Positions 1 through 5,879 of a DNA stretch of 10,725 nucleotides are shown piece by piece (positions within the stretch are counted from its first letter, which is position 1; every line of letters starts with the position of its first letter). The notes under the pieces were generated by a model. It was given only the letters and a program-made list of their open reading frames with translations. It was not told the origin of the DNA and did not search any database. Both the position numbers and the translations under genes were made by a program. The DNA is taken from assembly GCA_936924235.1 (NCBI GenBank), contig CAKZHN010000421.1, positions 1-10,725 on the forward strand, given 5' to 3'. The DNA is from an uncultured Rhodoplanes sp. Its GTDB lineage: Bacteria > Pseudomonadota > Alphaproteobacteria > Rhizobiales > Xanthobacteraceae.

Positions 1-378
1 TCACGCATGTGAGGGAAAAAGAAGAGAAGGCGCCGCCCCAGCGCCGCACTTTGTACGGGGCCGATGAATCACGCCTGCATGAATGCTGACGTGACGCGCG
101 AGAGCGCGGGCTGTTTGACATGTGAATCCGAAGAACGTGCGCACCGCTCGTGCAGCACGGCATCCCTCCCCGCCAGGGGAGGGTGGCCTCGCGTTAGCGA
201 GGTCGGGTGGGGAGATGCATGAGATGATCGCAAGCTCTCACAACGCTGATGCTTTTCCCCACCCGGCCGCTTTGCGGCCACCCTCCCCTCGCGGGGAGGG
301 ATGACGCCGCCCGATTTGCGACAGGCGTGAAGACCGCTCCCGCTTTCAAAGACGCCCACCCGCCGCTATGGTCGGGCC
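1..378. other. Non-coding stretch upstream of bioB
   Basis: No coding region is supported here. The stretch holds the nested palindromic repeat at 161-303 (listed separately). Positions 1-160 show no protein or RNA gene I recognise. A TTGACA hexamer at 115-120 matches a -35 element, but the hexamer 17 nt downstream (TGCGCA) is a poor -10. The bioB promoter is probably in this stretch, but I cannot place it. Confidence 0.6.
161..303. repeat. Nested GC-rich palindromic (REP-like) intergenic repeat
   Basis: Two arms, 161-214 and 256-303, are inverted copies of each other around a 41-nt centre. The outer segment (CATCCCTCCCC with GGGGAGGGATG) and the segment next to the centre (GGGTGGGGA with TCCCCACCC) match almost perfectly. 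Each arm also folds on itself: CCTCCCC/GGGGAGG in both arms, plus a small hairpin that differs in sequence between arms (CCTCGCgttaGCGAGG against GGCCGCtttGCGGCC) yet keeps its stem. Compensated stems of this kind are typical of dispersed intergenic repeats in Bradyrhizobium/Rhodopseudomonas. There is no transposase, so this is at most a non-autonomous element. Confidence 0.8.
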
Positions 379-1365
379 ATGTCGCTCGCCCATTCCATCG
401 CCCCCCGCGCGCCGCTCGGCCTCGTCCGCAACGACTGGACCCGCGACGAGATCCGCGCGCTGTTCGCCCTGCCGTTTCCCGAGCTGATGTTCGAGGCGCA
501 GCGCATCCACCGCATGCATTTCGACCCGAGCGAGGTGCAGATCTCGACGCTGCTGTCGATCAAGACCGGCGGCTGTCCCGAGGACTGCGCCTACTGCCCG
601 CAGAGCGCCAAGTACGACACCGGCGTCAAGGCCGAGAAGCTGATGCGGCTCGACGCGGTGCTGGCCGAGGCGCAGGCCGCGAAGGCCTCCGGTGCGAGCC
701 GCTTCTGCATGGGCGCGGCCTGGCGCGAGCCGAAAGATCGCGACGTCGAGAACGTCTGCGCCATGATCGAGGGCGTCAAGGCGCTGGGCCTCGAGACCTG
801 CGCCACGCTCGGCATGCTGTCGCCCGGTCAGGCGCAGCGGCTCAAGCGCAGCGGTCTCGACTACTACAACCACAACCTCGACACCTCGCCGGAGTTCTAC
901 GGCGAGATCATCACCACCCGCACCTACAAGGACCGGCTCGACACGCTCGACGCCGTGCGCGAGGCCGGCATCAACGTCTGCTGCGGCGGCATCGTCGGCA
1001 TGGGCGAGGGCGAGGACGACCGCGCCGGCATGATCGCCGCGCTCGCGAGCCTGCCAGTGCATCCGGAAAGCGTGCCGATCAACATGCTGGTGCAGGTCGA
1101 GGGCACGCCGCTCAAGGGCCAAGGCAAGCTCGATCCGCTGGAGTTCGTGCGGACCATCGCGGTCGCGCGCATCGCGATGCCGAAATCGGTGGTGCGGCTC
1201 TCGGCCGGCCGCGAGGACATGAGCGAGGAGACACAGGCGCTATGCTTCCTCGCCGGCGCCAACTCGATCTTCTACGGGCCGAAGCTCCTCACCACGCCGA
1301 ACCCTGGCCGTGACCGCGACATGGCGCTCCTCGAAAAGCTCGGGCTCCGCCCGATGGAACGCTAA
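379..1365 (+). CDS. bioB: Biotin synthase (radical SAM enzyme)
   Basis: Converts dethiobiotin to biotin by radical sulfur insertion, the last step of biotin synthesis, in the cytoplasm. The 328-residue protein carries the radical-SAM 4Fe-4S cysteines C66, C70 and C73 in GGCPEDCAYCPQS. The ligands of the sulfur-donating 2Fe-2S cluster are all present at the spacing of E. coli BioB: C110 (SRFCMGAAWR), C141 (LETCATLGM), C201 (NVCCGGIVGMGE) and R273 (VVRLSAGR). YYNHNLDTS and the C-terminal SIFYGPKLLTTPNP are also family signatures. The start is the only ATG in frame that gives the usual length; its ribosome binding site is weak. No other bio gene lies in the window, so bioB stands alone here. Its stop lies 3 nt from the end of the convergent crcB. 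Confidence 0.98.
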   Translation: MSLAHSIAPRAPLGLVRNDWTRDEIRALFALPFPELMFEAQRIHRMHFDPSEVQISTLLSIKTGGCPEDCAYCPQSAKYDTGVKAEKLMRLDAVLAEAQAAKASGASRFCMGAAWREPKDRDVENVCAMIEGVKALGLETCATLGMLSPGQAQRLKRSGLDYYNHNLDTSPEFYGEIITTRTYKDRLDTLDAVREAGINVCCGGIVGMGEGEDDRAGMIAALASLPVHPESVPINMLVQVEGTPLKGQGKLDPLEFVRTIAVARIAMPKSVVRLSAGREDMSEETQALCFLAGANSIFYGPKLLTTPNPGRDRDMALLEKLGLRPMER

Positions 1366-1368
1366 TCC

Positions 1369-1770
1369 TCAAGTGAGATTGCGCACGATCGCAAGGCCGG
1401 CGAACAGGCCCGCGATCGAAATCACGACCGAGCCGATCACGTAGAAGGCGGCAAGCCCGAGCTGGCCGCGCTCGTAGAGCAGGGCTGCGTCGAGCGAGAA
1501 CGCCGAGAAGGTCGTGTAGCCGCCGAGGATGCCGGTGGTCATGAACAGCCGCCAATGCTGCGCCGCGTCGCCCTTGAACGCGAAGTAGGCGGCGCACAAC
1601 CCCATCACGACCGAGCCGGTGATGTTGATGAACATCGTGGCGTAGGGAAAAGCGGGTCCGAGCATCCGGAGCCCCGCGAGGTTGAAGCCGTGACGGGTGG
1701 CCGCGCCGATGCCGCCGCCCAGGAACACGATGGCGAAGCCCGCCATGAGGTTCGAGCCGAGAAAGTTCAT
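1369..1770 (-). CDS. crcB: Fluoride channel CrcB/Fluc
   Basis: Small inner-membrane fluoride channel that works as an antiparallel dimer and lowers cytoplasmic fluoride. The 133-residue protein, near the usual 125 or so, has four hydrophobic segments and the family signatures: GGGIGAATRHG near the N-terminus, the NITGSVVMG segment with its conserved Asn, and GILGGYTTFSAFS, which contains the Phe-box region. The reading frame stays open upstream to 1878, but I chose the ATG at 1770. It has AAAGGA at proper spacing, and the longer frame would run through a terminator hairpin and a riboswitch. The gene is convergent with bioB. Regulation is visible in the leader: a fluoride aptamer (about 1858-1936) and an intrinsic terminator (1804-1830). 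Confidence 0.97.
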   Translation of the reverse strand: MNFLGSNLMAGFAIVFLGGGIGAATRHGFNLAGLRMLGPAFPYATMFINITGSVVMGLCAAYFAFKGDAAQHWRLFMTTGILGGYTTFSAFSLDAALLYERGQLGLAAFYVIGSVVISIAGLFAGLAIVRNLT

Positions 1771-1803
1771 GCGTCGTCGTCCTTTCTTCATCGGGCAGGG
1801 CGA

Positions 1804-1830
1804 CAAAAAAAGCCGCCCTGCGGCGGCTTG
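1804..1830 (-). terminator. Intrinsic terminator in the crcB leader (riboswitch expression platform)
   Basis: On the minus strand an 8-bp perfect stem, AAGCCGCC with GGCGGCTT, closes a 4-nt loop and runs straight into seven T residues (plus strand: arms 1822-1829 and 1810-1817, A-run 1805-1811). It lies between the fluoride aptamer and the crcB start, so it would stop transcription before the gene. A GGCGG segment (minus strand, at plus positions 1845-1849) could pair instead with the CCGCC of the terminator's 5' arm, giving a possible antiterminator. Confidence 0.9.
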
Positions 1831-1857
1831 CGGACAGAGTCCCACCGCCATGGTTTC

Positions 1858-1936
1858 AGCGGTAGGAGTCATCAGCACGAACGAACCTGGAGTGTCTGTT
1901 CGCCGGCGGTTATCGGGAGAACCCCATTCCCATCGG
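1858..1936 (-). promoter_or_regulatory. Fluoride riboswitch (crcB motif) aptamer
   Basis: The minus strand has the conserved 3' block CTGATGACTCCTACC (plus positions 1861-1875), the hallmark of the crcB motif. About 45 nt upstream is the 5' hairpin GGGA-atGGGGTtc-TCCC (around 1914-1931), followed by ATAACCGCC. The GGGGT in the loop can pair with ACTCC of the 3' block (four Watson-Crick pairs and one G-U), which forms the pseudoknot required for fluoride binding. Between them, CGGC..GAAC and GTTC..GCTG can form the variable stem. It sits directly upstream of a terminator and of crcB, the usual target. I read fluoride binding as preventing termination. The class is well established; the boundaries are approximate. 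Confidence 0.88.
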
Positions 1937-1941
1937 CACGA

Positions 1942-1971
1942 AAGCTACTTGCTGGCATGATGCCGGGTCAA
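1942..1971 (-). promoter_or_regulatory. Putative sigma-70 promoter of crcB
   Basis: Minus-strand TTGACC (plus 1966-1971) and TAGCTT (plus 1942-1947) are separated by 18 nt. Initiation would fall near 1935, exactly at the 5' edge of the riboswitch aptamer. That fit is the main support; the -10 match is only moderate. Confidence 0.5.
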
Positions 1972-1987
1972 CATGGTGCCGGGCCAA

Positions 1988-2003
1988 CGGCATCTTTTTT
2001 GCA
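1988..2003 (+). promoter_or_regulatory. Putative sigma-54 promoter of the amidohydrolase gene
   Basis: CGGCATCTTTTTTGCA has GG at 1989-1990 and GC at 2001-2002, the invariant GG-N10-GC spacing. The -12 half TTGCA is perfect and is preceded by a T-run, a favourable feature. The -24 half is GGCAT rather than TGGCAC, so it is weaker. A start near 2014 would leave a leader of about 28 nt that contains the GGGAGG ribosome binding site of the gene at 2042. Confidence 0.55.
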
Positions 2004-2041
2004 AAGTTTGACCGGGCTGCACACAACGGGAGGTCGGGGCC

Positions 2042-2716
2042 ATGGCCGTCACGCGGATCGAAGCGGAGCCTTCCACGCTGGTCGTCGACCTCGACCACGC
2101 GGCCCTCATCATCATCGACATGCAGCGGGATTTCCTGGAGCCCGGCGGCTTCGGCGAGACGCTCGGCAACAACGTGGCGCTGCTCAAGGCCGCGGTGCCG
2201 CCGCTGCAGGCGCTGCTGGCCGCGGCCCGCGAAGCCGGGATGCTGATCATCCACACCCGGGAGGGTCATCGCCCCGACCTGTCGGATGCGCCCAAGCACA
2301 AGGTCGAGCGCGGCGAGCCGTCGCTGCGCATCGGCCAGCCCGGGCCGATGGGGCGCATTCTGGTCCGCGGCGAGCCGGGCCACGACATCATCCCCGAGCT
2401 CTACCCCGAGCCGGGGGAGCCGGTGATCGACAAGCCGGGCAAGGGCGCCTTCTACCAGACCGACCTCGAGCTGATGCTGAAGAACCGCGAGATCGACACG
2501 CTGCTGGTCTGCGGCGTCACCACCGAGGTCTGCGTCAACACCACGGTGCGCGAGGCCAACGACCGCGGCTTCCGCTGCATCGTGCTGTCGGACTGCTGCG
2601 CGTCGTACTTCCCGGCATTCCACGAAGCTGGGCTCGCGATGATCAAGGCCCAGGGCGGGATTTTCGGCTGGGTGACGTCGTCGCCGAAGGTGCTCACGGC
2701 GCTGGATTCACATTGA
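2042..2716 (+). CDS. Isochorismatase-superfamily cysteine amidohydrolase, biuret-hydrolase-like
   Basis: Cytoplasmic cysteine hydrolase that probably cleaves a small amide to release ammonia. The 224-residue protein has the catalytic triad of the superfamily: D26 in LIIIDMQRDF, K131 in IDKPGKGAF and C164 in GVTTEVCVNTT, the latter with the cis-peptide motif before the nucleophile. Several stretches (HTREGHRPDL around 71-80, RILVRGEPGHDIIPELYP around 105-122, REANDRG around 170-176) resemble what I recall of biuret amidohydrolase BiuH from Rhizobium, with the same K-to-C distance of 33. RutB-like or triuret-type substrates remain possible. GGGAGG lies 8-10 nt before the ATG. A sigma-54-like promoter precedes it, which fits nitrogen control. 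Family assignment is sure; the substrate is inferred. Confidence 0.93.
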   Translation: MAVTRIEAEPSTLVVDLDHAALIIIDMQRDFLEPGGFGETLGNNVALLKAAVPPLQALLAAAREAGMLIIHTREGHRPDLSDAPKHKVERGEPSLRIGQPGPMGRILVRGEPGHDIIPELYPEPGEPVIDKPGKGAFYQTDLELMLKNREIDTLLVCGVTTEVCVNTTVREANDRGFRCIVLSDCCASYFPAFHEAGLAMIKAQGGIFGWVTSSPKVLTALDSH

Positions 2717-2798
2717 GCAGCCCGCGCCATGAATCGCACACAATTCGGCTGCCGCGCGGTGTCGCAAGAACCCAGGAAAAATGCCTGTTTTCGCGCCG

Positions 2799-2829
2799 TC
2801 GTTTGCGAAGCCATTGGATTCGTTTGCGA
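2799..2829. promoter_or_regulatory. Direct repeat TCGTTTGCGA, candidate activator site
   Basis: Two identical 10-mers begin at 2799 and 2820, a 21-nt period or two helical turns, about 50-80 bp upstream of the -24 element. The core TTGCGA also occurs inverted as TCGCAA at 2761-2766. Same-face repeats at this distance suit an enhancer-binding protein. The sequence does not match the NtrC or NifA consensus sites I know, so the regulator is unknown. Confidence 0.35.
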
Positions 2830-2878
2830 GTCACTGCGCGTATGGAAGCAGTCCGCGTCCGTCACTGATTTGTGACAT

Positions 2879-2896
2879 TTGGCACGACGCTTGCGT
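2879..2896 (+). promoter_or_regulatory. Consensus sigma-54 (RpoN) promoter
   Basis: TTGGCACGACGCTTGCGT matches the -24/-12 consensus YTGGCACG-N4-TTGCW at all positions except the final W. GG at 2881-2882 and GC at 2893-2894 are 10 nt apart, as required. Initiation is expected near 2906, giving a leader of about 155 nt before the gene at 3062. No other promoter-like sequence was evident before that gene. Confidence 0.78.
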
Positions 2897-2963
2897 AACG
2901 GAACCTGCCGGGTGCGTTCGCATCCGTCCTTCACCGCCTCACGGTGTTGCGTATCGGCACAAG

Positions 2964-2987
2964 TTGCTGCGGCACCCACTGCAGCAA
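2964..2987 (+). other. Leader hairpin in the beta-barrel mRNA
   Basis: TTGCTGC (2964-2970) and GCAGCAA (2981-2987) form a perfect 7-bp inverted repeat with a 10-nt loop inside the predicted 5' leader. It has no T-run, so it is not a terminator. A role in mRNA stability or small-RNA control is possible but unproven. Confidence 0.35.
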
Positions 2988-3061
2988 GCGGGAGCCCGCA
3001 TGCGCAGCGCAGACGAAGCGGTGATGTGGGGAAAGAGAAAAAGGGGCAGGGGACCTACATC

Positions 3062-4051
3062 ATGTCGATACTGAAGTCTGCGTCTGCGCTTGTCGTCGGC
3101 GCGGTGATGTCAATCGGAGCTGTTGCGACGTCTGCAAGCGCCGCGGATTTGCTGCCGGTGAAGGCGAAGGCGCCGGTGATCGGACCGTCTGTGCCGCTCG
3201 ACGTTCACGGCTATTTCGATCTCACCTTTGCCACGTCGCGCGTCACGCCCGGCGGTCTGATGATCTATCCGAGCCGCGGCTATCTCTCGCAGCCCGAGGT
3301 CGGTCTGTCGCTCGACCTGTACAAGGACCCGAACGGCTTCATCAACAGCATCTCGATTTTCGGCGGCCTGTGGAACGAGTTCTGGTCGTCGCCGCCTGCG
3401 GGCGGCCGCACCTGGCAGGAAATGGACTGGTGGGCTGGCTTCACGGTCGGCTTCGCGCGCGACTGGAAGTTCACGGCTGAAAGCCTGAACTTCGTGTTCC
3501 CGTCCGGCGGCAGTGACCTGCAGAACTACTACTTCATCCTGAGCTATGACGACTCCCACCTCGGTTGGTTCCCGTTCGCGTGGAATCCGACAGTCAAGCT
3601 CTTCTGGACGCATCACGGCGGTTCGGCGGTCGTGCTCGGCAAGACCGAGGACGCCTATCGCTTCGAGGTCGGCGTGGCGCCGTCCTGGAGCATGCAGAAG
3701 TACTGGGGCGTGCCGCTCACGTTCACGGTGCCGACCTGGGTCGCGGTCGCGCCGGACAGCTACTACAACCGCATGGACGGCACGACGAACCTCTGCGGCG
3801 CGACGCAGACGCAGGTGTGCGGCACGAACAACGTCGGCCTCGTGTCGACCGGTCTGCAGGCCCGCTACGCGCTGACCGGCATCGTGCCGAACCGGCTCGG
3901 CAACTGGTACGTCAAGGCCGGCTTCCAGTACTACCACATCAACAACGACGCGCTGCTCGCCTCGCAGGTCATCACCGGCGCGGCGTCGAGCTTCATCAAC
4001 GCGCATAAGGATGTGGTCGTCGGCAACACCGGCATCGGCTTCACGTTCTGA
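3062..4051 (+). CDS. Exported outer-membrane beta-barrel (porin-like) protein
   Basis: The 329-residue precursor begins with a Sec signal peptide (K5, hydrophobic core 9-22, cleavage after ASA at 27). The mature start ADLLPVKAKAP is typical of Bradyrhizobiaceae envelope proteins. The rest has no long hydrophobic helix and consists of alternating, aromatic-rich strands (many W, Y, F). It ends in GNTGIGFTF: a C-terminal Phe is the recognition signal for the BAM assembly machinery. C245 and C253 are close together in a polar segment and could form a disulfide in a surface loop. I do not recognise a named porin family. The ATG at 3062 is chosen because the signal peptide starts there; the upstream AGGGG is a mediocre ribosome binding site. 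It lies between an amidohydrolase and a permease, which suggests a channel for the same substrate. A consensus sigma-54 promoter lies upstream. Confidence 0.75.
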   Translation: MSILKSASALVVGAVMSIGAVATSASAADLLPVKAKAPVIGPSVPLDVHGYFDLTFATSRVTPGGLMIYPSRGYLSQPEVGLSLDLYKDPNGFINSISIFGGLWNEFWSSPPAGGRTWQEMDWWAGFTVGFARDWKFTAESLNFVFPSGGSDLQNYYFILSYDDSHLGWFPFAWNPTVKLFWTHHGGSAVVLGKTEDAYRFEVGVAPSWSMQKYWGVPLTFTVPTWVAVAPDSYYNRMDGTTNLCGATQTQVCGTNNVGLVSTGLQARYALTGIVPNRLGNWYVKAGFQYYHINNDALLASQVITGAASSFINAHKDVVVGNTGIGFTF

Positions 4052-4186
4052 AGCTTCTCCGTTGCGGAGCCGGACGTCACGTGTGTGGGGTCATAACCCG
4101 GCAGACACCACCGTGCGGCGTTCGGCTCCGTGCCTTCCTGAGCAAGTCGTTTTTCGCGTCGTTTCTTTCTGGGGATGGAGCGGCTG

Positions 4187-5773
4187 ATGGCTACGACCAC
4201 GATGCAAAAGCCCACGCTGTGGGTGCCGAGCGACTGGAACGCCTTCTTCGGTTTCGGCACCAACATTCTGGTCAACATGCTGGTGCTGACCGGCTTGCTC
4301 CGCTTCGTGCTGAAGATGCCGGACCAGCTGGTGTTTGGCCGCATCCTGCCCGCGCTTGGGCTGATGATGTGCCTCTCCACCTTCTACTACGCGTTCCTGG
4401 CCTATCGGCTGGCGCTCAAGACCGGACGCACCGATGTCTGTGCGCTGCCCTCGGGCGTCAGCGTGCCGCACATGTTTGTCGTCACCTTCGTGATCATGCT
4501 GCCGATCACGATCAAGACCGGCGATCCGCTGAAGGGCTGGTCGGCGGGCCTGGTCTGGGTGTTCTTTCAGAGCTTCATCCTGATGATCGGCGGCTTCATC
4601 GCGCCGTATATCCGGAAGATCACGCCGCGCGCGGCGCTGCTCGGCGCGCTCGCCGGCATCTCGATCACCTTCATCTCGATGCGGCCTGCGCTCGAGATGT
4701 TCATGACGCCGGTGATCGGCCTGATCTGCTTTGCCGTGATCCTGGCCAGCTGGCTCGGCGGCTACAAATATCCCAAGGCCGTTCCGGCGGGCCTGGTGGC
4801 GATCGCGGTGGGCATGCTGCTGGCCTGGGCTTCGACCGCGGTCGGCATCGGCTATGGCGGCATGAGCCTCAAGAATCTCGGCGACGCGTTTTCGACCTTC
4901 GGCTTCTCGGTGCCGCTGCCGGCTTTCAACACGGTGTTCTCGGGCTTCGAGTTTCTCGGCGTGATCCTCGTCACCGCCATCCCGTTCGGCATCTACGATC
5001 TCGTCGAGGCGATGGACAACGTCGAGAGCGCCGAAGCCGCGGGTGACGTCTATCCGACGACGCGGGTGCTCACCGCCGACGGCGTCGTCAGCCTGATCGG
5101 CTGCTTGATGGGTAACCCGTTCATCAACGCGGTCTATATCGGCCATCCCGGCTGGAAGGCGATGGGCGGCCGCATCGGCTACTCGGCCGCGACCGGCCTG
5201 ATGGTGATCGTGCTGTCGTGGTTCGGCATCATCGCGGTGATGTCGTCGCTCATTCCGCTGGTCGCGATCTCGCCGATCCTGCTCTACATCGGCATGCTGA
5301 TCGGCGCGCAGGCGTTCCAGGAAACGCCGCACCGCCACGCGCCGGCGGTGGTGCTGGCGCTGATCCCCAACATCGCGGCCTGGGGCAAGCTGATGATCGA
5401 CAGCGCGCTCGGCGCGGCGGGCACGAATGCCGCGACGGTCGGCTTCGATAAGCTCGGCCAGGTCGGCGTGCTCTATCACGGGCTCGAGGTGCTGGGTGCC
5501 GGAGCCATTCTCGGCGGGATGGTGCTCGGCGCCATCGGCGCCTTCGTCATCGACAAGAAGTTCACCGAGGCGTCGTACTTCGCTGCGGCCGGCGCGGTGC
5601 TGACCTTCTTCGGCTTCATGCACGGCGAGCAGGTCGGCATCGCGGTGACGCCGACGGTGGCCGCGGCCTACGTCATCGTGGCGGGCTTCCTCTATGCGCT
5701 CAGCCGTGCGCCCGCCTTCGAGTTTTCGAGTTCCCCAACCGAAGAAGCGCATTCTCCGGTCCCTGCCGAGTAG
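4187..5773 (+). CDS. AzgA/NCS2-type (COG2252-like) inner-membrane permease
   Basis: A 528-residue polytopic protein with roughly 12-14 membrane segments, resembling nucleobase permeases of the AzgA/GhxP branch of NCS2. Family-like blocks are ALPSGVSVPHMF, YDLVEAMDNVESAEAAG (from Y270, the TM8 region) and the TM10 block NPFINAVYIGHPGWKAMGGRIG (310-331), equivalent to TTYIES..G..AGGRTG in AzgA proteins. The Glu expected in that TM10 motif is replaced by Gly (G319, then H320), so the substrate may not be an ordinary purine. I chose the ATG at 4187 over 4175 because GGAG lies 6 nt before it. The gap from the beta-barrel gene is 135 nt without a convincing terminator, so co-transcription is possible. 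A strong terminator follows at 5799. Confidence 0.85.
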   Translation: MATTTMQKPTLWVPSDWNAFFGFGTNILVNMLVLTGLLRFVLKMPDQLVFGRILPALGLMMCLSTFYYAFLAYRLALKTGRTDVCALPSGVSVPHMFVVTFVIMLPITIKTGDPLKGWSAGLVWVFFQSFILMIGGFIAPYIRKITPRAALLGALAGISITFISMRPALEMFMTPVIGLICFAVILASWLGGYKYPKAVPAGLVAIAVGMLLAWASTAVGIGYGGMSLKNLGDAFSTFGFSVPLPAFNTVFSGFEFLGVILVTAIPFGIYDLVEAMDNVESAEAAGDVYPTTRVLTADGVVSLIGCLMGNPFINAVYIGHPGWKAMGGRIGYSAATGLMVIVLSWFGIIAVMSSLIPLVAISPILLYIGMLIGAQAFQETPHRHAPAVVLALIPNIAAWGKLMIDSALGAAGTNAATVGFDKLGQVGVLYHGLEVLGAGAILGGMVLGAIGAFVIDKKFTEASYFAAAGAVLTFFGFMHGEQVGIAVTPTVAAAYVIVAGFLYALSRAPAFEFSSSPTEEAHSPVPAE

Positions 5774-5798
5774 GTGAGTGCACGGCAGGGTTTTCCCT

Positions 5799-5838
5799 GG
5801 CGGGATCGGAGGCGTATCGCCGGTCCCGCCAATTTTTT
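5799..5838 (+). terminator. Intrinsic terminator after the permease gene
   Basis: A perfect 7-bp outer stem GGCGGGA (5799-5805) with TCCCGCC (5824-5830) encloses an inner GGCG-TAT-CGCC hairpin and is followed by AA and six T. It lies 26 nt beyond the permease stop and ends the hydrolase-barrel-permease group. It also separates that group from the aldolase gene. Confidence 0.9.
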
Positions 5839-5879
5839 CCGGTCTTGCGGATGGGCGGTGTCGGGCCCCAAATAGCTCG

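Larger units (their letters stand above)
2717..3061. other. Regulatory intergenic region before the beta-barrel gene
   Basis: No gene is supported in these 345 nt. The region holds a direct repeat TCGTTTGCGA at 2799-2808 and 2820-2829, an everted GTCAC-N6-GTGAC repeat at 2861-2876, a consensus sigma-54 promoter at 2879-2896 and a leader of about 155 nt with a 7-bp inverted repeat at 2964-2987. This is the layout expected of an activator-dependent promoter with upstream binding sites. Confidence 0.65.

Noticed and set aside
115..143. Possible sigma-70 promoter with TTGACA at 115-120
   Set aside because: The -35 is perfect, but the hexamer at -10 spacing is TGCGCA, and the palindromic repeat lies between it and bioB.
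1771..1878. N-terminal extension of crcB to 1878
   Set aside because: This stretch contains the terminator hairpin and the 3' part of the fluoride aptamer. The ATG at 1770 has its own ribosome binding site.
3110..4006. Antisense open frame of about 298 codons opposite the beta-barrel gene
   Set aside because: Its composition is biased to Arg, Val and Glu, with no domain. The opposite strand has a signal peptide and a terminal Phe that explain the DNA.
4057..4069. Hairpin CTCCG-TTG-CGGAG after the beta-barrel gene
   Set aside because: Only 5 bp and no T-run follows, so I do not call it a terminator.
5777..5799. Hairpin CAGGG-TTTT-CCCTG just before the permease terminator
   Set aside because: It is short and its T residues are in the loop. 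The adjacent 7-bp GC stem with a T-run explains termination better.
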